Assembly (NCBI GenBank): GCA_016200665.1
Contig: JACQEG010000058.1
Coordinates: forward strand, 1-32,904
Direction of reading: 5' to 3'
From: Chloroflexota bacterium
GTDB taxonomy: Bacteria; Chloroflexota; Limnocylindria; Limnocylindrales; CSP1-4
DNA length: 32,904 bases
Part shown: in pieces, positions 26,871-32,904 of the stretch
Layout: the number at the start of each line of letters is the position of its first letter
Position numbering within the stretch: the stretch's first letter is position 1
The notes under the pieces: model-generated
The model's database searches: none
Seen by the model: only the letters and a program-made list of their open reading frames with translations
What the model was told of the DNA's origin: nothing
Translations under genes and position numbers: made by a program

Positions 26871-26905
26871 CGGTCGGGGCGCCCGCGATGCGGGCGCCCC
26901 GACCG
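26871..26905 (-). terminator. 16-bp perfect stem-loop between binding protein and permease genes
   Basis: CGGTCGGGGCGCCCGC and its exact reverse complement enclose a 3-base loop. No T-run follows on the minus strand, so it may be a partial terminator or an mRNA 3'-end stabiliser for the binding-protein message. It occupies the same relative position as the terminator in the plus-strand operon. Confidence 0.6.
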
Positions 26906-26945
26906 TGTCTTGCGTCTCTAGGACGCCATGAGGCGGAGCCTCAGG

Positions 26946-28784
26946 CTAGCCCTTGACGTACCAGTCGACCGCGTTCCACGTCGGGCCGGCGGAGGTCGGG
27001 TTCTGGAAGTAGTTCCCGAGCTTGCTGCTGACGAGGTCGACGTTCTTCCGGTAGTAGAGCGGGATCTCGACCGTCTTGTCGACGTAGATCTTCTGGAAGG
27101 TCGCCATCGCGTCCTTGATCACAGAGAAGTCGACGCTGCCCTTGACCGTGTCGAGCGCCTTGTCAAGATCCGGATCGTTGACGCTGGCGTCGTTGCCGCC
27201 CTTGGGCTCGGTCAGGGTGCTGTAGTAGGTCGAGTAGCTCGAGTTCGGGTCCAGCGAGGAGCTGAACGCGTGCTCGGCCAGGTCGAAGTTGCTGTGCGAC
27301 AGCGCGCAAGGCGTGTCCTTGGTGCCGTCGTTGTACTCGACGAAGATGTCGGACGGGGAGACGCCGTTGACGACGCTCTCGATGCCGACGTCCTTGAGCC
27401 AGCTCGAGACGAGCGCCTCAGTGTCGAGCCGGACCTGGCGGGTCGTCGTGCACAGCTCGATCTTGGCCCGGAGGCCGTTCTTCGAGCGGATGCCGTCGGA
27501 GCCCTTGACCCAGCCGGCCGCATCCAGGATCTGGTTGGCCTTGGCCGGGTCGAACGTGGCGGGGGTCTGGTCGCTGAAGTACCACGCCTGGGGCGCGATG
27601 TTCGTGTTGGCGACCTGGGCGGTCCCACCGAGGAGCTTGGTGTTGATCTCGTTCTTGTCGATCGCGTAGGAGACGGCCTGGCGCATCGCCGGGTCGCTCA
27701 TCGGGCAGCCCGTGCCGCGGTCGGAGACCGCCGGGTTGCGCGAGCAGCCACCGACATTGCTGGCGGCATCACCGGGTCCCGCCGCCCAGTTCGGGCGAAG
27801 GAACTCGTAGAGCAGCGCCGGCGCGGCGGCGATGTTGTCCTTGAGGCCCTGCTGCTCCAGCTTCGGGATGTCCGAGTCCTGGAGGTCGGTCGCGAAGTCG
27901 ACCTCACCGGCCGCGAAGCCGGCGATCATCGCATCCGCGTCGCCGTACCAGTGCCAGATCAGGGTGTCGAGGTTGGCCGGCTGGTTCGACTTGAAGCCCT
28001 TGTACTGGTCGTTCCGGACGAGCCGCAGCTCCTGGCCCGAGGTGACGGACTGGAACTTGAACGCGCCAGAGGTCGGGACCTTCGGCATGTCGGCGGGCTG
28101 CATGCCCTTGCCCTTGACCTGGTCGGCCATGGGGATGGGCTCGAAGTAGTGCTTCGGCAGCGGAGTCCCGAGGACGTAGTACGCCTCGTAGATCTCCTTG
28201 TAGTGGTAGACGATCGTCGTCGGATCCGGGCAGTCGACGCCGGTGATGCTGTCGTAGCCGACGGTCCCACCGAACAGGCCGGTGTTCGCCGGATCCATGT
28301 TCCAGGACCAGGTGTACTTGAAGTCATCACAGGTGAGGGCCTGGCCGTCGGACCACTTGAGGTCCGCCTTGAGCTTCCAGGTGACGGTCATCGCGTCGCC
28401 GTTGTCGCCCGGGACCTTCACGTCGCCGTTGGCGGTCGTCGCCGGCTCGGCGGCGAGGTCCGGCAGGTACTTGTAGTCGCTCGTCGGCACGACGAGGGAC
28501 GCCCAGACCGCGGAGTTGACGTTCGCCTCGGTGACCTGGCCCGAGTAGAACGGGTTGAACTGGTTGGCTTCCTGCCAGTCTCCGATGAGGATCTGGCCGC
28601 CCTTGGTCCCAGCTGCCGGGGCGTACGCCGAGTCGAAGATGTTCTCGGGGGCGGTGGTCGGCGGGGCCACGGTCTCCGTCGATTGCGAGGCGGTGTTCCC
28701 CGACGGCGTCGTCGTCGCGGGGGAGCTACACGCCGCGACCACGATCGCAGCGGTCGCTACCAACGCCTTGAGCGGTTTCTGCAT
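26946..28784 (-). CDS. Dpp/Opp family substrate-binding lipoprotein, conventional order
   Basis: This 612-aa lipoprotein captures ligand for the minus-strand importer. The lipobox VVAAC puts the lipidated Cys at position 19. The mature chain has the normal family order: GGQILIGDWQEANQFNPFYS near the start, WKLKADLKWSDGQALTCDDF, VPTSGAFKFQSV, MRQAVSYAIDKNEI, FDPAKANQILDAAGWVKG, and the closing lobe segment ending WNAVDWYVKG. ATG 28784 is chosen because GGAGG lies about seven bases upstream; the adjacent TTG at 28787 is closer to it than is usual. A good sigma-70-type promoter lies about 120 bases upstream. The ligand cannot be told from sequence. Confidence 0.92.
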   Translation of the reverse strand: MQKPLKALVATAAIVVAACSSPATTTPSGNTASQSTETVAPPTTAPENIFDSAYAPAAGTKGGQILIGDWQEANQFNPFYSGQVTEANVNSAVWASLVVPTSDYKYLPDLAAEPATTANGDVKVPGDNGDAMTVTWKLKADLKWSDGQALTCDDFKYTWSWNMDPANTGLFGGTVGYDSITGVDCPDPTTIVYHYKEIYEAYYVLGTPLPKHYFEPIPMADQVKGKGMQPADMPKVPTSGAFKFQSVTSGQELRLVRNDQYKGFKSNQPANLDTLIWHWYGDADAMIAGFAAGEVDFATDLQDSDIPKLEQQGLKDNIAAAPALLYEFLRPNWAAGPGDAASNVGGCSRNPAVSDRGTGCPMSDPAMRQAVSYAIDKNEINTKLLGGTAQVANTNIAPQAWYFSDQTPATFDPAKANQILDAAGWVKGSDGIRSKNGLRAKIELCTTTRQVRLDTEALVSSWLKDVGIESVVNGVSPSDIFVEYNDGTKDTPCALSHSNFDLAEHAFSSSLDPNSSYSTYYSTLTEPKGGNDASVNDPDLDKALDTVKGSVDFSVIKDAMATFQKIYVDKTVEIPLYYRKNVDLVSSKLGNYFQNPTSAGPTWNAVDWYVKG

Positions 28785-28790
28785 CAACTG

Positions 28791-28843
28791 TCCTCCACTG
28801 CGGCGATGACCGATCGCCGGGATCCTCCACAGACGCGATGACC
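28791..28843 (-). repeat. Imperfect 21-nt direct repeat including the ribosome binding site
   Basis: Two 21-base copies at 28843-28823 and 28811-28791 on the minus strand (GGTCATCGC, then GTGGAGGA) match at 18 of 21 positions and are 32 bases apart. The downstream copy provides the real Shine-Dalgarno sequence of the binding-protein gene; the upstream copy is a duplicate with no start codon in place. Confidence 0.65.
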
Positions 28844-28900
28844 GCTCCGCGAGGCCCGACGGGCGCGCGCGGGTGAGCAGCGGCCTGATGCGCTGGCGGT

Positions 28901-28929
28901 ACTATGGGGAGCCCCCCGGAGCGTGTCAA
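28901..28929 (-). promoter_or_regulatory. Promoter of the minus-strand transporter operon
   Basis: A perfect TTGACA -35 hexamer (28929-28924) is followed after 17 bp by CATAGT (28906-28901). This is one of the best sigma-70-type matches in the window. The expected transcription start is near 28894, giving a 5' UTR of about 110 nt that contains the direct repeat. Confidence 0.65.
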
Positions 28930-28956
28930 ATTCGGCGACCGACCGTCGGCCGTCGA

Positions 28957-29535
28957 TCAGCGCGCGTCCGGCACCGGCCCCGTGGAACGGGCGGGAGCCA
29001 CCTCCTTCCGAACTGGCCGAAGGTCATCGGGATAGCGTCGGAAGCCGGAGACGGCCGCATCGACGATGGATCCGGCTTCAAGGATCGAGCTCGCGTGCGC
29101 GCCCGCGACGTAGTCCGCTTCGATCTGCCACGAAGCGGCATCGAGCTCCGCGGTGGAGCCGCTGATGATGTCCACCCCGCCGCCGCCGGAGCGCAGTGTC
29201 GCCGGGCCGACGAGCGTCGCGACGACGAGGGCCGACGCAACCATCGCGCCGAGGCTCGTGCGCCACCGCCAGGCCTGCTCGCGCGCTGCCTGGCGGGATC
29301 GCTCGATCCGGGCGCGGAGCCTCGTCCAGGTCGTGTCCATCACTGCCATCTCGGCAGGCTCGATGGCCATCCGACGGAGCGCGATGACCGTGAGCATCAG
29401 GTCGCCGAGGAGCTCCGCGCACTCGGGGCAGCGACCGACATGGGCGATCGCCGCGGTCCCGGCCGGGCTCGCGTCACCGCGCTCCGCGAGGTCGGCCAGC
29501 GCCTCGCGATGGCGCTCGCAGGGCCGTCGACTCAT
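28957..29535 (-). CDS. Zinc-finger anti-sigma factor (membrane-anchored)
   Basis: This 192-aa protein is the likely inhibitor of the sigma factor encoded just upstream. The N-terminal ZAS motif is present: His32-x3-Cys36-x2-Cys39 in HVGRCPECAELL. One transmembrane helix is predicted at about 94-111, followed by an extracytoplasmic part of about 80 residues with no recognised sensor domain. The ATG at 29535 overlaps the sigma-factor stop by 4 bp, the usual arrangement for such pairs. The stop is 28 bp upstream of the transporter promoter. Confidence 0.87.
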   Translation of the reverse strand: MSRRPCERHREALADLAERGDASPAGTAAIAHVGRCPECAELLGDLMLTVIALRRMAIEPAEMAVMDTTWTRLRARIERSRQAAREQAWRWRTSLGAMVASALVVATLVGPATLRSGGGGVDIISGSTAELDAASWQIEADYVAGAHASSILEAGSIVDAAVSGFRRYPDDLRPVRKEVAPARSTGPVPDAR

Positions 29536-30113
29536 GGCCCCGGCCTCCGGACCTCGATCGGTGCCGCGACGCCGACGGCCGTGCCGGCCGGCGCCTCGGC
29601 GCGGCGCTCGCCGGCGAGGTGCTCGCGAAGCGCATGGAGCGCGTAGTGGATCCGGGACTTCGCCGTCCCGAGGGCGATGCCGAGCGTGTCGGCCGTCTCC
29701 TGGAGCGACAGCCCGTTGAGGTAGTACAGGACGATCACGAGCTGGTGCTTCTCCGGCAGCGCGGCGATCCCCCGCCGGATCGACCGGCGGAGCTCCTCCC
29801 GCTCGGCGACCTCCGACGGCTCGGGTCCGTGGTCGCGCAGGGTCCTCGTATTCGTGTCCCCGATCGGCTCGACGGCCAGGCGCCGGCGGCCCAGGCGGCT
29901 GTAGCAGAGGTTGAGCGCAACGCGGTACAGCCAGGGCACCGGGGAGACGTCCAGGCGAAGGGTCTGACGATGGCGGTAGGCCCGCAGGAACGTGTCCTGG
30001 AGGACTTCCTCGGCGATCTGCGGATCGCCGGTCAGGGCGTGGGCCGTGCGCTCGATGAGCGGGCGATGGCGGCGGAAGAAGACCTCGAACGCGCCGAGAT
30101 CGTCAGCCTGCAT
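29532..30113 (-). CDS. ECF-family RNA polymerase sigma factor
   Basis: This is a 193-aa extracytoplasmic-function sigma factor. Region 2 spans about residues 8-75 (EEVLQDTFLRAYRHRQ and PWLYRVALNLCYSRL) and region 4 about 113-165 (LPEKHQLVIVLYYLNGLSLQETAD, an HTH, ending GTAKSRIHYAL). From ATG 30113 the first helix seems clipped: the upstream in-frame residues DHDLLRR look like the missing start of sigma region 2. No ATG, GTG or TTG occurs in that frame back to gcvH. A CTG at 30179, with GGAGA six bases before it, is a possible rare start giving 215 aa. It is paired with the anti-sigma gene and probably autoregulated. Confidence 0.9.
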   Translation of the reverse strand: MQADDLGAFEVFFRRHRPLIERTAHALTGDPQIAEEVLQDTFLRAYRHRQTLRLDVSPVPWLYRVALNLCYSRLGRRRLAVEPIGDTNTRTLRDHGPEPSEVAEREELRRSIRRGIAALPEKHQLVIVLYYLNGLSLQETADTLGIALGTAKSRIHYALHALREHLAGERRAEAPAGTAVGVAAPIEVRRPGP

Positions 30114-30227
30114 CCGGCGCAGGAGGTCATGGTCCGGCGTGGACCCGTCGGCGGCGGCGGCGCGGATCGGTTCGTCCAGCGTCGTTCTCCAGCTCGCGGC
30201 AGGACCTGCGCAGCAGTCCTTGCACGA

Positions 30228-30255
30228 CGATACGCGACCTGCCGGTGAAAGGTTC
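30228..30255 (-). promoter_or_regulatory. Possible ECF-type autoregulatory promoter
   Basis: GAACC (30255-30251), 16 bp, then CGTATCG (30234-30228) resembles the GAAC...CGT pattern typical of ECF sigma promoters. It lies just upstream of the sigma gene, the usual place for autoregulation. Confidence 0.4.
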
Positions 30256-30262
30256 AGCCGGC

Positions 30263-30280
30263 GGCGGCCCGGGACCCGCC
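30263..30280 (-). terminator. Weak stem-loop after gcvH
   Basis: GGCGG and CCGCC flank an 8-base loop 14 bases after the gcvH stop. There is no T-run. It may separate the gcv transcript from the sigma-factor transcript. Confidence 0.25.
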
Positions 30281-30293
30281 TCGCAACGCTGCG

Positions 30294-30674
30294 TCAGCTC
30301 GAGGCGACGAGCTGCTCGTAGGCCGCGGGGTCGAGCAGCCCGGCCAGCTGGGCGGCGTCAGCGACCTTGAGCCGGATCATCCAGCCCTCGCCGAACGGAT
30401 CGCTGTTGACAAGCTCGGGCCGATCCGCCAGCGCCGCGTTGGCCTCGACGACCGAGCCCCCGATCGGGGCGAACAGGTCGCTCACGGCCTTGACCGATTC
30501 GACGACTCCGAACGTCGCGAACTGCTCGACGGCCTTCCCGACCGCCGGGAGGTCGACGAACACGACGTCGCCGAGCTGCTGTGCCGCGAACTCGGTGACC
30601 CCGACGGTCGCCTGGTCGCCCTCGACGCGGACCCACTCGTGATCCTTCGTGTAGCGCAGGTCCGCTGGGACCAT
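30294..30674 (-). CDS. gcvH: Glycine cleavage system H protein
   Basis: GcvH is the lipoyl carrier that shuttles the aminomethyl group between the P, T and L proteins. The 126-aa product starts MVPADLRYTKDHEWVRVEGD and carries the lipoylation site in GVVESVKAVSDLFAP, with Lys62 the modified residue. The C-terminal GEGWMIRLKV is typical. The start ATG 30674 has GAGGAGG eight bases upstream. It follows gcvT by 80 bp. gcvP is not in the window. Confidence 0.95.
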   Translation of the reverse strand: MVPADLRYTKDHEWVRVEGDQATVGVTEFAAQQLGDVVFVDLPAVGKAVEQFATFGVVESVKAVSDLFAPIGGSVVEANAALADRPELVNSDPFGEGWMIRLKVADAAQLAGLLDPAAYEQLVASS

Positions 30675-30754
30675 CCGGCCGTCCTCCTCGTGTGCGCGGG
30701 TGGCCGCGCGGCAGGTGCGGGTCCTCGCCTCGGGACGCTCGCCGTCCCCGAGCG

Positions 30755-31867
30755 CTACGCGGAGCGCTTGTAGAACGGCAGAGGCACGACCTCCGCGGCG
30801 ACCCGCTGATCGCGGATCTCGACGTCGAGCATGGTACCCGGCTCCCCGTCGCCGGGAGCGACGGACGCCATGGCGATCGGGTAGCCGAGGGTCGGCGACT
30901 GGGTGCCGCTCGTCACGACGCCCGTGGGCCGCTCGCCGGCGACGACGTGGTAGCCGTGGCGGGCGATGCCGCGGCCGGTGACCCTGAGTCCGACGAGGCG
31001 CTTCGAGGGGCCTTCGCGCTCGGCCCGCTCCAGGGCGGCTCGGCCGACGAAGTCGCCGGGCTTCTGGAGCTTCACGACCCGCCCGAGCCCGGCGTCGAAC
31101 GGCGTCGTCTGGCGGTCCAGCTCGTTGCCGTAGAGGGGCATGCCGGCCTCGAGTCGCAGGGTGTCGCGGGCGCCGAGGCCGCAGGGCACGACCCCGGCGC
31201 TCCGGCCGGCGTCGGCGAGGACCGCCCACGCGGCGGGTCCTCTCGCCCAGTCGACGAACAGCTCGAAGCCGTCCTCGCCGGTGTAACCGGTTCGGGCCAC
31301 GAGGGCCGGGATGCCCGCGACCTGGCCCTCGGCGATCGCGTAGTACTTCAGCGCGCCGAGGTCCACGTCGATGAGCGGCCCGAGGATGCCGGCCGCGCGC
31401 GGGCCCTGGATCGCGACCAGGGACGTCGCCAGGGAGCGATCGTCGAGGACCGCCTTCCAGCCGCCGAGCCGGGCGGCGAGCTCGTCCGACACGACCGCCG
31501 CATTGCCCGCGTTGGCGACCACGAGGAACCGCTCCGACCCGAGCCGGTAGACGATGAGGTCGTCGATGATCCCGCCGTCGGGCGCGCAGATCATCGAGTA
31601 GTGGGCCCGGCCCACGGTGAGCGTTCGCGGGTCGGTGACGAGGGCCGCGGCGAGGGCGTCGCCGGCGTCGTCGCCCTCGACGAACAGCTCCCCCATGTGC
31701 GACAGGTCGAACAGCCCGGCCCGCTCCCGCACCGCGCGGTGCTCCTCGATGATGCCGGCGTACTGGACCGGCATGAGCCAGCCGGCGAAGTCGATGAGCC
31801 GCGCCCCGAGCGCGCGATGGACGTCGACCAGGGCGGTCTCCCTGGGCGGCTCGACGTGGTCGGTCAT
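30755..31867 (-). CDS. gcvT: Aminomethyltransferase (glycine cleavage T protein)
   Basis: GcvT transfers the methylene group from aminomethyl-lipoyl-GcvH to tetrahydrofolate, releasing ammonia. The 370-aa product has the family's folate-binding elements: DFAGWLMPVQYAGIIEEHRAV, GLFDLSHMGEL, YSMICAPDGGIIDDLIVYR with the conserved Asp, VVANAGN, ARTGYTGEDGFEL and CGLGARDTLRLEAGMPLYG. The C-terminal beta domain ends GYPIAMASV. The ATG at 31867 overlaps the Nudix stop by 4 bp. Length and motifs are normal. Confidence 0.95.
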   Translation of the reverse strand: MTDHVEPPRETALVDVHRALGARLIDFAGWLMPVQYAGIIEEHRAVRERAGLFDLSHMGELFVEGDDAGDALAAALVTDPRTLTVGRAHYSMICAPDGGIIDDLIVYRLGSERFLVVANAGNAAVVSDELAARLGGWKAVLDDRSLATSLVAIQGPRAAGILGPLIDVDLGALKYYAIAEGQVAGIPALVARTGYTGEDGFELFVDWARGPAAWAVLADAGRSAGVVPCGLGARDTLRLEAGMPLYGNELDRQTTPFDAGLGRVVKLQKPGDFVGRAALERAEREGPSKRLVGLRVTGRGIARHGYHVVAGERPTGVVTSGTQSPTLGYPIAMASVAPGDGEPGTMLDVEIRDQRVAAEVVPLPFYKRSA

Positions 31868-32331
31868 GACGGCTCCTCCCCCACCCCGGCATCCGTGGCC
31901 TCGAGCCGGGCGGCAGCCGCCGCCACGAGGGCGCGCTCGGTCTGGAACGTCAGCAGTCCCGGCGCATCGGCGAAGCGGACCCAGCGGACGCGCTCGAACT
32001 CGTGGTCGTGGCGCGAAAGGTCCCCGCCGAGCGGCTCCATGAGGAAATAGTGAACGGTCTTGTGGATGCGGGTGCCGGCCTGGACGAACGAGTAGTCGAT
32101 CGACGGCAGGGGCTCCACGATGCGGACCTGCAGGCCGGTCTCCTCGGTCACCTCGCGGATGGCCGTCTGCTCGACCGTCTCGCCGTCATCTGGCGTGCCC
32201 TTCGGGAGCGTCCACGTGACCGTGTCGCGATCCCGACGCCGCATGCCGACGACGAGCGAGCGGCCGTCCCGCTCGGCCCGGACGACGATCCCGCCTGCGG
32301 AGGTTGCGGCCGCGTCCCTCAGCCGCGCCAC
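31864..32331 (-). CDS. Nudix hydrolase
   Basis: This 155-aa Nudix protein hydrolyses some nucleoside diphosphate-linked compound. The Nudix box is complete at residues 45-67: Gly45, Glu51, then REVTEETGL, with the metal-binding glutamates in place. WTLPKGTPDDGE precedes it. The segment HKTVHYFLMEPLGG and the later FERVRWVRFADA resemble the Ap4A/ADP-ribose-type families, but the substrate is not certain. The start is GTG 32331, without a clear Shine-Dalgarno sequence. It overlaps gcvT, an uncommon partner, so it is probably the first gene of this small operon. Confidence 0.88.
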   Translation of the reverse strand: MARLRDAAATSAGGIVVRAERDGRSLVVGMRRRDRDTVTWTLPKGTPDDGETVEQTAIREVTEETGLQVRIVEPLPSIDYSFVQAGTRIHKTVHYFLMEPLGGDLSRHDHEFERVRWVRFADAPGLLTFQTERALVAAAAARLEATDAGVGEEPS

Positions 32332-32637
32332 GGCGCCACGGGGGCGCTCGCGCGGCGCACGACCACGGAGCGCGACCAGGTGGGCGAGACCACCGGGCGG
32401 GGCAGGCCGTGGGACGATCGGGCGGGGCGGGTCGCGGTGATGGAGCGCGGGTCGTGTCGGAGCCGGACCGCGGGTGCCGGGTCGGCTCGGCGGAGAATCG
32501 TCAGCCGCGCCGTGGCCGGCTGGAAGGCGTGGCCGGACCGCAGCCCGAGGCGCGGGCGCGGCGAGGCCGGGGTGGCCTTGGGAAATCGTGCTGCCGGCCG
32601 GGTTGCGAAGCGGGCAGCGAGGCTGTGCTCCATCGCG
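32332..32637. other. 306-bp intergenic region, no gene seen
   Basis: This gap lies between the DUF2520-type gene and the Nudix gene, which read in the same direction. Open frames cross it on both strands, but they are Arg/Pro/Ala-rich and resemble no protein, as expected by chance at this GC. No clear promoter, terminator or riboswitch was found. It presumably contains the promoter of the Nudix-gcvT-gcvH unit. Confidence 0.5.
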
Positions 32638-32904
32638 TCACATGGTACCGGTTCGGTCCGCCGTCGCAACCGCATCTCGAATGGCTGCGGCCGCCTCGGG
32701 GGCCAGCGCGCCGCGAGATTCGGCGATCGCGACCTCGCGCTCGGCGACGGCGCGATACAGGGGCAGGACGTCGGGCGCGTCGCGCGCCAGGACCTCGAGA
32801 TGGCGGCGGATCGTCCCGAGGACGCCGCGGACCATCGGCCCGGTGAGGGCCCGGGCGATGCCGAGGGCGCGGGCGTTGCCGAGCGTCTGCTCGACGAGAC
32901 CACC
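32638..32904 (-). CDS. Rossmann-fold / DUF2520 family protein, C-terminal fragment
   Basis: This is the last 88 residues of a protein that continues beyond the right edge. The frame is open to the edge and ends at TGA 32638. The pattern ALTGPMVRGVLGTIRRHLEV, followed by APDVLPLYRAVAEREVAIA, resembles the C-terminal helical domain of DUF2520 proteins, which have an NADP-binding Rossmann N-terminus and are related to ProC-like reductases. In other genomes such genes are often near pantothenate genes, but that context is outside this window. The call rests on the C-terminal helices only. Confidence 0.6.
   Translation of the reverse strand, partial: GGLVEQTLGNARALGIARALTGPMVRGVLGTIRRHLEVLARDAPDVLPLYRAVAEREVAIAESRGALAPEAAAAIRDAVATADRTGTM

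Noticed and set aside
30675-30754. Glycine riboswitch near gcvT and gcvH
   Set aside because: The 80-bp gap before gcvH is too short and lacks the aptamer core, and gcvT has no leader because it overlaps the Nudix gene.
32319-32903. 194-codon minus-strand open frame spanning the gap near the right edge
   Set aside because: It overlaps the DUF2520-type C-terminus in another frame and continues through the gap as Arg/Pro/Ala-rich sequence with no recognisable fold.

Overview
The window is a high-GC (roughly 70%) bacterial chromosomal segment with tightly packed, often 4-bp-overlapping genes. No rRNA, tRNA, CRISPR array, phage or transposon was seen. The GC content, Fe-S type PurF, small PurL with separate PurQ and PurS, Arg/Ala-rich proteins and abundant Opp/Dpp-type lipoprotein transporters fit a high-GC terrestrial lineage such as Chloroflexota or Actinomycetota. 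The sequence alone does not settle the phylum.

Region 1 (1-10530, minus strand) is a nine-gene purine operon in the order purA-purD-purB-purC-purS-purQ-purL-purF-purM, with purM cut by the window edge. A TATACT -10 box, a roughly 245-nt leader with a UUCG-capped stem and an intrinsic terminator just before purA suggest control by transcription attenuation. The genes are nearly all stop/start coupled.

Region 2 (10575-14491) holds a nitroreductase and, divergently, ssb. Convergent to ssb is a minus-strand cluster of a nitrilase-family amidase, nadE and rsmI. The amidase and NadE look like the two halves of a glutamine-dependent NAD+ synthetase encoded by separate adjacent genes. rsmI carries a frame break plus an apparent internal deletion.

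Region 3 (14597-28929) contains two complete peptide/nickel-type (Dpp/Opp) ABC importers facing each other tail to tail. The plus-strand operon (SBP, two permeases, two ATPases) has a substrate-binding protein whose domain order appears circularly permuted: the segment that normally starts the mature protein is at the C-terminus. The minus-strand operon (SBP, two permeases, two ATPases, small lipoprotein) has a conventional SBP, but its second ATPase is fused to a four-helix membrane domain with an Ala/Gly-rich loop. In both operons a strong stem-loop separates the SBP gene from the permease genes, which would let the SBP be made in excess.

Region 4 (28957-32904, minus strand) runs from the right edge as a DUF2520-type protein (C-terminal fragment), a 306-bp gap, a Nudix hydrolase, gcvT and gcvH (glycine cleavage T and H proteins), then an ECF sigma factor and its zinc-finger anti-sigma factor immediately upstream of the second transporter operon.

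The most notable items are the circularly permuted binding protein, the membrane-fused ATPase, the broken rsmI, the putative purA attenuator and a Cys-to-His change at a predicted Fe-S ligand in the first DppD-like ATPase.
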